Source: G965200765 sp965200765 (GTDB lineage Bacteria; Pseudomonadota; Gammaproteobacteria; Arenicellales; JAJDZL01). From it: DNA of 64,000 nucleotides. This document shows positions 1-9,499 of the stretch, one piece after another. The notes below the pieces were generated by a model that saw only the letters and a program-made list of their open reading frames with translations, was not told where the DNA came from and ran no database searches. Positions within the stretch are counted from its first letter, which is position 1, and every line of letters begins with the position of its first letter. The position numbers and the translations under genes were made by a program. The DNA lies in the NCBI GenBank assembly GCA_965200765.1, contig OZ241380.1, positions 372,001 to 436,000 of the forward strand, written 5' to 3'.

Positions 1-93
1 AACCGATATACTTGAATCTTTATATTGTAGTTTGAATAAAATCCAAACGGAGTGTAAATCATCGGGACACCATGTTAGACGACTACCGGTATC

Positions 94-1338
94 ATGCTGA
101 AACTGACTGAATATGAAGACCAAATGCTAGCGGGGTTGCATGGCGAGATACGCCAATGGGCAATGCAGCAACAGGTGCAAGTTGCGAAGTTCTTTGATGC
201 AACAGGCCTGGTAGAAGTAACGCAGGCGCACATCATGTGCGACACCGAATCGCTGGGGGAAGCAGGAATCCGTCATCTGGAGAAATTTTCGGCCCTGCCG
301 AAAGCTGAGCGAATCGTCTCCATCCCGACCATTACTGATCCGAGAGGAATCGATCTCAATCTCTACAAGGCACTTCGTCAACCTGAAGAATTTGCGGAAA
401 GGGAAAGACGAGCGACTAATGCGTTGCGAAAGATGGGAGTAATGATGACGGATACCTGCATCAACTACCAATCCGTTTCTCCGCCAGTCTTTGGTGAGCA
501 TACGGCATTCGGGGATACCGGTGTGGTCATCTATTCAAACAGTGTGTTTGGTGCGCGCAGCAATTTTGAAGGAGGTCCGGCGGCATTGGCGGCCGCTTTC
601 ACAGGGCGGGTACCCAGATACGGATGTCATATTGATGAGCATCGAAAGTCAACTCACCGCTTTCGCGTTGATTTTCAGCCAGCAACATTCTCGGACTGGG
701 GCGCATTGGGTGCAGTCATTGGCAAGATCGTATCGTCCTATTGGGCAGTGCCGTATGTACAAGGAATGTCCCGCACTCCCAATTCGGATCAACTCAAGCA
801 CTTCGGTGCGGCGCTCGCCAGTTACGGGTCTGTGCCATTGTTTCATATTGAAGGGATTACTCCCGAAGCCAGTGGTGCAGGAGCTGAAATGCAGGAAGGG
901 TATTCTGATGCGATTCAAAATATTGGTGATTCGGATATCAGGACGTTTTACGATTCATTTGATTATTCTGGCGATGTTGATGTCGTGGTGTTTGCAGCTC
1001 CGCAGTTGTCGCTGTTTGAAATGCAACATATCGCAAATTTGATTGATGGTCGAAAAGTGAATGAATCAACAGCTCTTCTAATTGCTACATCGCCGGAGAT
1101 CAAGTCTGCTTGCGACCGATTTGGTATCACTCAGCGACTGCAAGGCGCAGGGGCGACGGTATTGACAGGTGTATGTTTTTATCAAATGTATGCGCGGGAA
1201 TTGGGAGAGGCAAATGGCTGGAAGCGGTTGCTGAGCAATTCAGCAAAACTGGTTAACATTATTGCAGGGTATGGATATGAACCCATACTTGCGCCGACTG
1301 AACGATGCGTAGAAGTTGCGATTCAAGGGAGGTTGTAA
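94..1338 (+). CDS. Aconitase X (AcnX) large subunit, DUF521 family dehydratase
   Basis: 414 aa, ATG start. The sequence matches the large, Fe-S-binding subunit of aconitase X type hydro-lyases (old name DUF521): N-terminal YEDQMLAG, a VEVTQAHIMCDTESLGE segment and a C-terminal CFYQMYAREL-like Cys region. Characterised members are cis-3-hydroxy-L-proline dehydratases in bacteria and phosphomevalonate dehydratase in archaea; which substrate applies here cannot be decided from sequence. It is followed at once by the small subunit (1341-1760), so this is the two-gene rather than the fused form. No proline racemase or transporter lies beside it, which weakens a firm hydroxyproline assignment. The family call is strong, the substrate open. 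Confidence 0.88.
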   Translation: MLKLTEYEDQMLAGLHGEIRQWAMQQQVQVAKFFDATGLVEVTQAHIMCDTESLGEAGIRHLEKFSALPKAERIVSIPTITDPRGIDLNLYKALRQPEEFAERERRATNALRKMGVMMTDTCINYQSVSPPVFGEHTAFGDTGVVIYSNSVFGARSNFEGGPAALAAAFTGRVPRYGCHIDEHRKSTHRFRVDFQPATFSDWGALGAVIGKIVSSYWAVPYVQGMSRTPNSDQLKHFGAALASYGSVPLFHIEGITPEASGAGAEMQEGYSDAIQNIGDSDIRTFYDSFDYSGDVDVVVFAAPQLSLFEMQHIANLIDGRKVNESTALLIATSPEIKSACDRFGITQRLQGAGATVLTGVCFYQMYARELGEANGWKRLLSNSAKLVNIIAGYGYEPILAPTERCVEVAIQGRL

Positions 1339-1340
1339 AT

Positions 1341-1760
1341 TTGACGGCGAAGATTGCAAAGTACAACTGCCATGCTGGAATTGGAGACAGAGTTGCCGGC
1401 GTGGCACTAGTCGCACGAGACAACTTTAGTGCGCGCTATGACTTGGACCGGACTCAGGGAGTGTTTTCCCGACCTGCTCATGCACTTTACGGTGAAAGTT
1501 ATGTTGGAAAAATTCTTGTCCTGAACACTGCGAAGGGTGGTGTTGCCAGTTCGTGGATGCTATTGGATATGGTAGCTCGAAATCTTGCGCCGGCCGCACT
1601 TGTTTTGAATACCGCGAATCCAATTATGGCGCAAGGGGCGGCATTTGCAAATTTGCCGCTGATACATGAATTTAATTTGGATATTACAGGAGAAATTCAA
1701 ACTGGTGACTTCATCACTGTTGACCCTCAACAGGGTTTGCTGATGAAGCATATTGGTTAA
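1341..1760 (+). CDS. Aconitase X small subunit, DUF126 family (TTG start)
   Basis: About 139 aa when started at TTG 1341. An in-frame ATG at 1305 would overlap the large subunit by 34 nt and add a non-conserved tail; TTG 1341 lies two bases after the large-subunit stop and has a strong Shine-Dalgarno AAGGGAGG (1325-1332) at 8-nt spacing, so I prefer it. The core reads GVFSRPAHALYGESYVGK followed by NTAKGGVASSW, the glycine/serine-rich signature of the swivelling AcnX small subunit that completes the active site. It is coupled to the large subunit and almost certainly forms a heterodimer with it. Confidence 0.85.
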   Translation: MTAKIAKYNCHAGIGDRVAGVALVARDNFSARYDLDRTQGVFSRPAHALYGESYVGKILVLNTAKGGVASSWMLLDMVARNLAPAALVLNTANPIMAQGAAFANLPLIHEFNLDITGEIQTGDFITVDPQQGLLMKHIG

Positions 1761-2061
1761 ACTCAGCGTTCGTAGCGATTCAACAGAAACGAATATGGTA
1801 GTCGGTGTTGAATTGGATTTGCGAGGTATCAAGCTTGCTTTCGTTTGTCCCTTGCCAGCACAGGGTTGCCATGCTAAAACTACTTTGAACCTGCAAGATT
1901 TTAATGGTGTGTCTTTGGTCTTGCTGCACACACGAAGCGTGGATAAATGAAGAACCTGTTGGGAACTGAATGCAATAGAGGCGTTCAAGACATCAGCGAA
2001 ACATCCGTTTATCCGCAGGTATGTTTCTATGTTGCTTACACGCCCATCAAGATTGATGACA

Positions 2062-2352
2062 TCATCTTATAGATCTGAGACATCTTTTAAGTTCGGAAAC
2101 ATCATGTTTTAACTCGCCAACATCCTCCTTGAGTTCACTTATGGCTACCTTTAGTTCGGATACTTCCGCTTTGACTTCTGATATTTCGTTCATGAGTGCG
2201 AACAACATAGAGAAAATGCCAATAATGACGGCGAGTATCATCGCATATATAGCAGTGAAATACCGTTGATACTGACGGTAACTCCCTTCAAGTGAAGAGA
2301 GTCGCCTTTCAACACCTAGTTCTTCATGCGTTACAAATTTATTTTCTTTCAT
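2062..2352 (-). CDS. Small membrane protein with C-terminal coiled coil, unknown function
   Basis: 96 aa, ATG start. A charged N-terminus (to about residue 32) is followed by one hydrophobic helix (about 33-54, YAMILAVIIGIFSMLFAL) and then a regular heptad region built from SELK/GELK repeats (about 57-90). That pattern suggests a membrane-anchored oligomer. I do not recognise the family. The gene stands alone between the AcnX pair and tRNA-Lys. Similar short anchored coiled-coil proteins are frequent in bacterial accessory DNA. Regular heptads make a real gene likely, but no function can be assigned. Confidence 0.6.
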   Translation of the reverse strand: MKENKFVTHEELGVERRLSSLEGSYRQYQRYFTAIYAMILAVIIGIFSMLFALMNEISEVKAEVSELKVAISELKEDVGELKHDVSELKRCLRSIR

Positions 2353-2748
2353 TTTGAGTTGTTTCGGTTGTATATTCAGATTTTACAATACTCTCAATGA
2401 CTCATAGACTGGAAGAACCATACTATACCAAGTAATTGAACTTCACTATATCCAAATTTCCTACAGTTCCCAAATATTACGAAATGGAAGAGCCATTGAA
2501 GGTATACTCAACCCTTGAAGTGTAGTCCGGCCGTACCATGATGTCGAATTTACTTTTCAATCGATACTCGTTGTGAACAATAATGTCACGGACTTTGCTA
2601 TAATCTACTGAAGTGTGAGTAAAGGCTGTAACTTTTCACACAACTCTCAGCGATGCGGGCCGAGGTTTTCCTGCATGGCAGTATTTTCAACATTAGCCAA
2701 GGAGTCAACCAGCGGCATGCAGGTTGATGAATACAGTTTTTCGCTCGT
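2353..2748. other. Intergenic region upstream of tRNA-Lys
   Basis: No convincing gene. A TATAAT box lies at about 2599-2604 (TTTGCTATAATC) and could belong to the tRNA promoter, although no good -35 box is evident. Just after it, GTGTGAGTAAAG and CTTTTCACAC can pair (about 2615-2642) as a short hairpin. Confidence 0.35.
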
Positions 2749-2824
2749 GGGCCGTTAGCTCAGTCGGCAGAGCATCTGACTTTTAATCAGGTGGTCGCAG
2801 GTTCGATTCCTGCACGGCCCACCA
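2749..2824 (+). tRNA. tRNA-Lys (anticodon TTT)
   Basis: 76-nt cloverleaf. Acceptor stem GGGCCGT (2749-2755) pairs with ACGGCCC (2814-2820), then discriminator A and an encoded CCA (2822-2824). The D-arm contains AGCTCAGTCGG, the anticodon loop is CTTTTAA with anticodon TTT, and the T-arm is GGTTCGATTCC. All stems pair, so the call is firm. It is a single tRNA, not part of a cluster. Confidence 0.97.
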
Positions 2825-2948
2825 CGCACAAGTGAAACCAATGGTCATCAAATCAAGATCCCAATCAAACTCAAATTGCAGTGGTTTCCGGTTTGGGGGT
2901 TAGATTCATTGGCATGATTGCCTTGAAGTTGCCAAATCAGTCTTTCGT

Positions 2949-4367
2949 ATGAATTTAGACAAGCTTCACAATCTGATTCTGATTGGAGAGAGTTCGACAA
3001 CGGAGTTCAAGAAGTCTGTAACACCAGATATAGCAAATGATATTTGCGCATTTGCGAATTCAGGGGGCGACGGTACTATATTGGTCGGTGTCAGTAAAGA
3101 CAGGAAACTCACCGGAATTCTTGATCATCCGAATCAAAAAGCTCGGATTTTGAAAATTGTGAGTTTCGCGAAGCCTGCTATTCAAGTGAATCTGCACTCC
3201 ATTGGCAGTGTTCTATGCGTTTTTGTACCCAAGCAACACAGCAAGCCTTACTCTATTCGCGGACAGTTTTATGCTCGAATTGGAACAGAGACTTGCAAAC
3301 TAACCGAAAATGAAGCAAATGCGTTGCCAGTCAATGAAAAATTCGAGTCATTTGACGCAATGCCGTGTTTGAATTTTGATTTGGAGAATGATCTGTCGCC
3401 TGAGTTGTGGCAACAATTTGCGCAAAGCGCAAATCTATCGACAACACAGACCTTGCCAGAAATGCTGGGACTACTTGGTTTGATGACAAATGGAATGATC
3501 GTACACGCTGGTGCTTGGATGTTATCAGACAAGATTAGTCGATGGACACCATCCGCTGAAGTTGCTTGCTCGCTTTTCATGGGTCGGACAAATCAGCAAA
3601 TCATTGACCGGAAGTTTTTCAACAGCCCACTTCAATTGGTGATTGATGATTGCATGAAATACATCAAGTCCAAGTTGAATTCCGTTGTAAAACCAAGCGG
3701 AATTCAGGAAACAGAACAACTTGAACTGCCGGAAGATGCTTTGCGGGAAGCTGTGGTCAATGCCATTGTGCATCGAGACTACAGGTCGATCGGTTGTACT
3801 GAAGTGAAAATCTACATGGACCGCTTGGAAATCGTTTCCCCCAAGACGGTTCAAACGATTCAGCATGAACAAGACTTTCAGACGACCAGGAGTATTCCGC
3901 AAAACCCTCTATTGTTCGAATTGTTTCGTCGTATGGGGTTAGTCAACGGGACCGGGAAGGGGCTACAGAAAATTTACAAATGTTGCCGCGACTATGGAAC
4001 CAAATCTCTGGATATTCAAGTCTCAAGCGATAAATTCAAGATAGTATTTCCCCGTAACAACCAACATGATAGTGTCGAAACTCTACATGTCAGCTCAGAT
4101 TTCTCACCACATGTTGTATCACATGTAGGTATAGAGGTGTCACAAAAAGTGCAGACAGTAATCGGCAAGATGGAGCAGGAGCATACGCGTGCCGAAATAG
4201 TTGAACTTCTGCACCTTAGAGATCGAATTTATGTGATGAAAGAATACATTCACCCTGCGATTGAAGCCGGTTTGATTGAAATGACAAAACCGGACAAGCC
4301 ACGTAGCAGAATGCAAAAATACAGACTCACTGCAGCAGGCAAGCAGTTCAAGCGAGCAAAGAGTTGA
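2949..4367 (+). CDS. AlbA_2/Schlafen-domain putative transcriptional regulator
   Basis: 472 aa. The N-terminus has the AlbA_2 (Schlafen-like) signature: ESSTTEFKKSV, then ANDICAFANSGGDGTILVGV. The middle contains a GHKL-type ATPase segment (LPEDALREAVVNAIVHRDY, about residues 258-276), and the last ~100 residues read as a winged helix (REIVELLHLRD-like). This is the domain order of proteins often mis-annotated as RecG-like helicases or ATP-dependent regulators; they are scattered in mobile and accessory DNA. Biochemical roles are poorly known, with DNA or RNA binding inferred. It begins 125 nt downstream of tRNA-Lys, a usual integration locus, and has no partner gene. The family is clear, the function not. 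Confidence 0.8.
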   Translation: MNLDKLHNLILIGESSTTEFKKSVTPDIANDICAFANSGGDGTILVGVSKDRKLTGILDHPNQKARILKIVSFAKPAIQVNLHSIGSVLCVFVPKQHSKPYSIRGQFYARIGTETCKLTENEANALPVNEKFESFDAMPCLNFDLENDLSPELWQQFAQSANLSTTQTLPEMLGLLGLMTNGMIVHAGAWMLSDKISRWTPSAEVACSLFMGRTNQQIIDRKFFNSPLQLVIDDCMKYIKSKLNSVVKPSGIQETEQLELPEDALREAVVNAIVHRDYRSIGCTEVKIYMDRLEIVSPKTVQTIQHEQDFQTTRSIPQNPLLFELFRRMGLVNGTGKGLQKIYKCCRDYGTKSLDIQVSSDKFKIVFPRNNQHDSVETLHVSSDFSPHVVSHVGIEVSQKVQTVIGKMEQEHTRAEIVELLHLRDRIYVMKEYIHPAIEAGLIEMTKPDKPRSRMQKYRLTAAGKQFKRAKS

Positions 4368-4612
4368 ATGTCAATTTACGAGCCAGCACAACAGAACATG
4401 GTTGATCTTGCCCCAAATAACTGGTTGACGAGGTTGCCACAAAACAGAGTTGGCATTTGGTGAGCGTTCGCCCCGTGGCGAGCAAATCACTTCTTTTTCA
4501 ATTCAGCAACTAATCCGGTATCGTTGCTCACGCCATCCCATCAAACTCCCAACTCGATCGATGGATTCGCATGCGAATGGTCCACTTTTGTATACTTTCA
4601 CTGCTCCAAAGC

Positions 4613-5689
4613 CTATACAGATATCACTTGGGTCCAGCCATACGGATCTGGAATGGTACCTCGCTGAATTCCGGTGATTGAATCGTAGAGTTGCTTGCCC
4701 AGTCCTTTTGAGGAGTTATCGTTGATTTCGTACAATTTCCCTTTGAAGCCAATACTCTTGACCGGTGCAATCACCACCGCTGTTCCGCAACCGAACGCCT
4801 CGTGCAATTGGTCGTTTTTGATGCCATCAATGATTTCCTGAATATCAATTTGTCTTTCTTCGCAAGCCACACCCATGTCCCGCGCCAGTTTCAGGACACT
4901 GTCTCGAGTGACACCGTGCAAGATTGTGCCGGTCAACTCAGGTGTTACCAGTTTGTCATTCAGGTGAAAGCAAATGTTCATTTGGCCGACTTCTTCAATG
5001 TATTGATGTTGCTCGCCGTCAAGCCATAGTACTTGCTCATAGCCTTGTGATTTGCCTTCTTGAGCCGGCATGAACGTAGCAGCGTAGTTGCCGCCGGTCT
5101 TGGCCGCGCCGGTTCCTCCGCGAATCGCCCGCGTGTATTTTTCTTCTGCCTTGAGTGACACGCCCGGTGTGTCATCCTTGAAGTAGCCCCCAACCGGAGA
5201 CAAGATAATCAAATATCGATATTCGTGAGCCGGACGCACATCGAGTTGACCTTCACATGCGTACAATACCGGACGAATATACAAAGACTGATTGTTGCCC
5301 GGCGGTACCCATTCGTGGTCAATTTTCACAAGCTCTTCGATGCTGCGAAGAAAAATATCTTCATCCATTGGCGGAATACACATACGTTCACACGATGCCA
5401 TCATTCGCCTGTAGTTCATTTCCGGACGGAACAATCTGATTTTGCCATCCTGACCCCGGTACGCTTTCAGGCCTTCAAAAATTGACTGCCCGTAGTGCAG
5501 CGAAGCTGATACTGGATGAATTTCCACCATGCCGAATGGAATAATGCTTGCTTCACACCAACTTCCGTTGCGGTACTCCATGCTGAACATATGGTCGGTG
5601 AATTGGGAGCCGAACTGAAGTTCACTGAAGTTTATTTCGCTGATGCGACTGCGATTTACTTTTCTGATAGCAATTTTGGGATTCATCAT
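4613..5689 (-). CDS. ilvE: Branched-chain amino acid aminotransferase (class IV PLP)
   Basis: 358 aa, the length of type II (eukaryote-like) branched-chain aminotransferases rather than the ~305-aa E. coli form. It catalyses reversible transamination of leucine, isoleucine and valine with 2-oxoglutarate (EC 2.6.1.42). Visible signatures are SLHYGQSIFEGLKAYR near residue 65, LYIRPVLYACEG, and AAKTGGNYAATF with the PLP-binding lysine near residue 196. ATG codons at 5689 and 5686 are both possible starts. It sits alone on the minus strand 70 nt after guaD and may share readthrough, but it has no pathway link to purine degradation. Confidence 0.93.
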   Translation of the reverse strand: MMNPKIAIRKVNRSRISEINFSELQFGSQFTDHMFSMEYRNGSWCEASIIPFGMVEIHPVSASLHYGQSIFEGLKAYRGQDGKIRLFRPEMNYRRMMASCERMCIPPMDEDIFLRSIEELVKIDHEWVPPGNNQSLYIRPVLYACEGQLDVRPAHEYRYLIILSPVGGYFKDDTPGVSLKAEEKYTRAIRGGTGAAKTGGNYAATFMPAQEGKSQGYEQVLWLDGEQHQYIEEVGQMNICFHLNDKLVTPELTGTILHGVTRDSVLKLARDMGVACEERQIDIQEIIDGIKNDQLHEAFGCGTAVVIAPVKSIGFKGKLYEINDNSSKGLGKQLYDSITGIQRGTIPDPYGWTQVISV

Positions 5690-5758
5690 TACACAATATG
5701 TCCGGTCAAATCAAAAGAAAAAATTGTATTTGAAAATTTCTGTACGGTGGAACTATTG

Positions 5759-7066
5759 TCATGGATTCAGTTCCTCGCGGGCGTATACCTTTCGTCCCAT
5801 GCTCCAGGTTTCCCGTACATTCGCTGTATTCCCCATGATTGCAAATACAAACAGTTTGTCTTTAATATTTTCTGTGCGTTCAAGGCGTTGTTTCATAAAC
5901 TTGGAGTTTCCAGAATCCAGAACAATGAAGTCCGCTTCCTTGCCCGGCTCAAAACTGCCGACATACTGGTCAATCTTCAACGCACGTGCACCACCCAGAG
6001 TTGCAAGATAGAACAATTCAAACGAGGTGAGTGTTTCCCGGGAATGACAACTGACTTTGTACAATTCCTGCATGGTTTGAAGCATAGACAAGCTAGTACC
6101 GCCACCTACATCCGTACCCAGCGCGGTATTGATTCCATATTTGGCCAGTTGCTTCGGACGAACCAGCCCACTGCCAAGAAACAGATTGGAAGTAGGGCAT
6201 AGCACTGCAGTGGCACCGGCATCGGCGATTCTCTGGCACTCGTTCTGCTTCAAATGAATGCAATGTGCAAACAACGAGCGATCAGAAACCAATCCAAATC
6301 CGTCATACACCCCCAGATAATCGTCAAACTCAGTAAACAGGCTTAGAGTCCACTCAATTTCATCAAGAGTTTCCGACAGGTGTGTGTGAAGCAAAACGCT
6401 GTCGTTTTCTTCCAGCAACTGTTTACATACCTGGAGCTGTTTTCGGGAGGAGGTGCCGGCGAATCTGGGTGTGACTGCGAAGGTTTGCCGTCCGTGCTCA
6501 TGCCACTTGTTGATCAATGCGCGCGAGCTTTTATAGCCCGCATCATTTCCGTCGCACAGTTCTTTCGGCGCATTTTGATCCATCAGCACTTTTCCGGCTA
6601 CCATTCTCATGCAGCGTTGGCATGATTCTTCAAAAAAGCTGTCTACCGATACGGCGTGAACAGTCGGATAAACCAAAGCACTGGTGGTACCATTGCGGAC
6701 TATTTCATCAAAAAATTCCACTGCAATTTTTGCGGCGTAATTCGGATCGGAAAATCGGCTTTCTTCCGGAAATGTGTGAATTTCCAGCCATTCAAGAAGT
6801 TCCGCGGCCGGTGATGCAATGATTCGCATTTGGGAGTAGTGAACATGAGCATCTACAAAACCGGGGCAAATCAAGCCATCGCGAATTTCGTGAACCAATG
6901 TCGTTGCCGCCATATCATCGGTAAACTGCTCGGCGGGCATCACGCGCTCCACTAATCCATTGGTAATGAGCATCACACCGTCGGGAAGATAATCCCAAGC
7001 AGACGGGTTGTCGGCAGGATTCTCTGTGGTATGAAAGATTGAACCGCGAATTGCCAATCGCTTCAT
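5759..7066 (-). CDS. guaD: Guanine deaminase
   Basis: 435 aa, amidohydrolase superfamily, hydrolysing guanine to xanthine and ammonia (EC 3.5.4.3). Metal and catalytic motifs are present in order: VDAHVHYSQ (HxH), HTHLSE, FAHCIHL and GTDVGGGTSLSM (terminal Asp). Length fits the family (430-450 aa). It lies last in the minus-strand purine series, 71 nt after a BMP-type binding protein, and would feed xanthine to the dehydrogenase encoded upstream. No truncation is seen. Confidence 0.95.
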   Translation of the reverse strand: MKRLAIRGSIFHTTENPADNPSAWDYLPDGVMLITNGLVERVMPAEQFTDDMAATTLVHEIRDGLICPGFVDAHVHYSQMRIIASPAAELLEWLEIHTFPEESRFSDPNYAAKIAVEFFDEIVRNGTTSALVYPTVHAVSVDSFFEESCQRCMRMVAGKVLMDQNAPKELCDGNDAGYKSSRALINKWHEHGRQTFAVTPRFAGTSSRKQLQVCKQLLEENDSVLLHTHLSETLDEIEWTLSLFTEFDDYLGVYDGFGLVSDRSLFAHCIHLKQNECQRIADAGATAVLCPTSNLFLGSGLVRPKQLAKYGINTALGTDVGGGTSLSMLQTMQELYKVSCHSRETLTSFELFYLATLGGARALKIDQYVGSFEPGKEADFIVLDSGNSKFMKQRLERTENIKDKLFVFAIMGNTANVRETWSMGRKVYAREELNP

Positions 7067-7136
7067 GTCTGTAACGGATTGAAGAGTGTCAGATTGAAAA
7101 AGGGAGCGACGAGATTCTGGTCAAGTCCGGTCACAT

Positions 7137-8219
7137 TCAATTGATAGACAGGATCTCTATGCCGGGAACAAAGTAATCCATTGCACTCAAGGCTTCATCA
7201 GTGACAACCTGACCTGCTGAAACCGTTTCACGACCATTCTGGTCATAAATCGGTCCTGTAAATGGATGCAGTTCCCCCGTTCTGATTTGATCTGCGATTG
7301 ACTTGGCATCAGAAATGATTTCGGTCGACAGTGCCTCGGCATTGTAATCGGCCATTTCAATGATGCCTTCAGACATTCCGTACCATTTGTTGCCTGAATT
7401 CCATGTTCCATTGATTGCTGCCTTGACACGTTCGACATAATAGGGTCCCCAATTGAGAACTATGGCGGTCAATTGTGCGGTTGGAGCGATGTCACGCATA
7501 TCGGACGTTTGTCCGAAGGCGTAAACTCCAAGTTCTTCCGCGGCCATCATGACACCGGTAGAATCTGTGTGCTGAGCCAGAATGTCAGCCCCTTTGTTCA
7601 CCAACTCGGTTGCCGTAATCGCATCTTTTACCGGGTCATTCCAACTCTCGACAAAAGCGAGCTTCACAATCGCGTCGCGATTAATGCTGCGAAGCCCCAG
7701 TACAAAAGAATTTACCCCGCGAATCACTTCCGGGACCGGATATGAAGCGACATAGCCAATGACATTGGATTTTGTCATTGCGCCAGCGATTCTGCCCAGC
7801 ACATAGCGACCTTCGTAAAATTTTCCGTTATAGGTGGAGACATTGTCGGCCAGAAGAGTTCCGGTAGAATTTTCAAACAAGGTTTCCGGTGCCAAGGTGG
7901 CCGCTTCAATTGTTGGGTCCATCAATACGTAGGATGTTGTGAAAATCATTTGATAACCACTGTTAGCGAGTTGCAGAAGCACGGGTACCGCATCATCGCC
8001 GCGCGGAATGGACTCCAGAAAATTGGTCTCTATTTGATCGCCGAGCTGTTGTTCCAAATACAGGCGTCCCAAGTCATGCTGAAAATTCCAGCCATGAGTC
8101 CGGATGACATTGTCAAAAACGAATGCAACTTTTAACTTTTCGTTCGCGTGCGTTGCAAGTGGTGTTGCAATTGACAGCAACAGGCTTATGGCGAGCAGTA
8201 ATGGCTTGAATCGATTCAT
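7137..8219 (-). CDS. BMP-family ABC transporter substrate-binding protein (copy 2)
   Basis: About 360 aa when started at ATG 8219, which places a typical Sec signal peptide (MNRFKPLLLAISLLLSIATP, cleavage after THA) at the N-terminus; the upstream ATG at 8261 would put 14 unrelated residues before it. The mature protein is a PnrA/BMP-family periplasmic binding protein, the class that binds purine nucleosides or related compounds, with landmarks GYQMIFTTSYVLMDPT, IGYVASYPVPEVIRGVNSF and ILAQHTDSTGV. It is strongly similar to the adjacent copy 1 (8331-9410), so a tandem duplication is likely; the two may differ in ligand. Ligand not provable here. Confidence 0.9.
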   Translation of the reverse strand: MNRFKPLLLAISLLLSIATPLATHANEKLKVAFVFDNVIRTHGWNFQHDLGRLYLEQQLGDQIETNFLESIPRGDDAVPVLLQLANSGYQMIFTTSYVLMDPTIEAATLAPETLFENSTGTLLADNVSTYNGKFYEGRYVLGRIAGAMTKSNVIGYVASYPVPEVIRGVNSFVLGLRSINRDAIVKLAFVESWNDPVKDAITATELVNKGADILAQHTDSTGVMMAAEELGVYAFGQTSDMRDIAPTAQLTAIVLNWGPYYVERVKAAINGTWNSGNKWYGMSEGIIEMADYNAEALSTEIISDAKSIADQIRTGELHPFTGPIYDQNGRETVSAGQVVTDEALSAMDYFVPGIEILSIN

Positions 8220-8278
8220 TTTAATTTCTGAAAGGAAGTTGTTGAACGGGAGTCCAGTCATTGCTTCGACACAAGATT

Positions 8279-8303
8279 AGGGGGTGTCGTCGAGACACCC
8301 CCT
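8279..8303 (-). terminator. Strong hairpin between the two BMP genes
   Basis: AGGGGGTGTC (8279-8288) pairs perfectly with GACACCCCCT (8294-8303) around a 5-nt loop, 28 nt after the stop of the upstream BMP gene. On the minus strand no U-run follows, so it is more likely a partial terminator or an mRNA-stabilising element that raises expression of the first binding protein over the second. Confidence 0.6.
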
Positions 8304-8330
8304 TTGTCGAGATTATTCAACAGTAATTGA

Positions 8331-9410
8331 CTAATTCGGAATCGAACCTTCTACACCTTGTACATAGTAGTTCATGGACAGAAGGTCGCCATCGCTCATC
8401 ACTTCGCCGTCAGCAACGACCTGATTCCCATTCTGGTCAAAGATCGGACCGGTAAACGGATGCAGGTCACCACTGGTAATCCCATCAATCGTGGCCTGTG
8501 CATCAGCGACGACTTCAGCAGGCATCTGGTCGGCATTCATGGGGGCCATTACAACCATGCCTTCATTCATCCCGTGCCAGATGGCTTGTGATTTCCAAGT
8601 GCCGTCCATTACAGCCTGGGCGCGTTCAACGTAATACGGTCCCCAGTTGTTTACAATGGCACTCAGCTGTGCCCGCGGTGCGAACTCACGCATATCCGAA
8701 GCCTGTCCAAAAGCGAATATCCCGCGTTCTTCAGCAACTTGAACCGGTGCCGGCGAATCTGTATGCTGTGTCAGGAAATCAGCTCCTTGGTCAATGAGTG
8801 CTTTGGCCGCATCGCCTTCCTTGCCTGGATCAAACCAGCTGCTGACCCAGATTACCTTGATCGTTGCATCTGGATTTACACTCCTGAGACCCAGCATAAA
8901 GGAATTGATGCCGCGAATGACTTCAGGAATCGGAAATGAAGCAATGTAGCCGATGATGTTTGATTTTGTCATCGCACCGGCGATCCTGCCATTGACATAA
9001 CGCCCTTCGTAAAATCGGGCCAAATAGGTTGCCACGTTGTCCGACTGCTTGTAGCCGGTTGCGTGTTCAAAACTTACATCCGGAAACTGCTCGGCAACCT
9101 TGATGGTTGGGTCCATGAATCCAAAGGAAGTTGTGAATATCAGTCCATGCCCGTCAGCCGCCAGTTGACGAATCACGCGTTCGGCATCCTGTCCTTCTGG
9201 CACGTTTTCAACATAGGTTGTTTCAACCTTGTCACCAAATGTCTCTTCAAGCATCAATCGGCCAACATTGTGCTGATAGCTCCAGCCGTGGTCGCCGATG
9301 GGGCCTACATAAACAAAGCCAACTTTGAGTTTGTCCTGAGCGGTCGCCACCGGGGCGAATACAGCGAGAGACAGCAATGCAAAGAGTGCTGTCTTGAAAA
9401 TCTTTTTCAT
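8331..9410 (-). CDS. BMP-family ABC transporter substrate-binding protein (copy 1)
   Basis: About 359 aa from ATG 9410, preceded by GAGGA at suitable spacing. The 36 codons upstream are not signal-like, whereas MKKIFKTALFALLSLAVFAP then ATAQ is a clear Sec signal. It is a PnrA/BMP periplasmic binding protein: GLIFTTSFGFMDPT, IGYIASFPIPEVIRGINSFM, FLTQHTDSPAPVQ. With the ATPase (14037) and the permeases (12953, 12024) it forms a nucleoside or purine importer; the order permease, permease, binding protein is broken only by the methyltransferase insertion at 9.5-12.0 kb. Expression may be set by its own promoter in the upstream repeat region. Confidence 0.92.
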   Translation of the reverse strand: MKKIFKTALFALLSLAVFAPVATAQDKLKVGFVYVGPIGDHGWSYQHNVGRLMLEETFGDKVETTYVENVPEGQDAERVIRQLAADGHGLIFTTSFGFMDPTIKVAEQFPDVSFEHATGYKQSDNVATYLARFYEGRYVNGRIAGAMTKSNIIGYIASFPIPEVIRGINSFMLGLRSVNPDATIKVIWVSSWFDPGKEGDAAKALIDQGADFLTQHTDSPAPVQVAEERGIFAFGQASDMREFAPRAQLSAIVNNWGPYYVERAQAVMDGTWKSQAIWHGMNEGMVVMAPMNADQMPAEVVADAQATIDGITSGDLHPFTGPIFDQNGNQVVADGEVMSDGDLLSMNYYVQGVEGSIPN

Positions 9411-9499
9411 ACAATAATCCTCAAAAATAGTAAATTGTCGCAACAGTCGAGTTCTTATCGACTGGGTTGCCTGCCATTCAGCAAATTGCTGAATTTGAC

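Noticed and set aside
1753..1950. 65-codon frame after the AcnX small subunit
   Set aside because: TTG start inside the previous gene's stop region, no family; not enough evidence for a gene.
4450..4677. 75-codon frame before ilvE end
   Set aside because: Overlaps the ilvE C-terminus antisense and has no family or start signal.
5516..6202. 228-codon plus-strand frame across the ilvE-guaD junction
   Set aside because: It runs antisense through two conserved genes and codes nothing recognisable.
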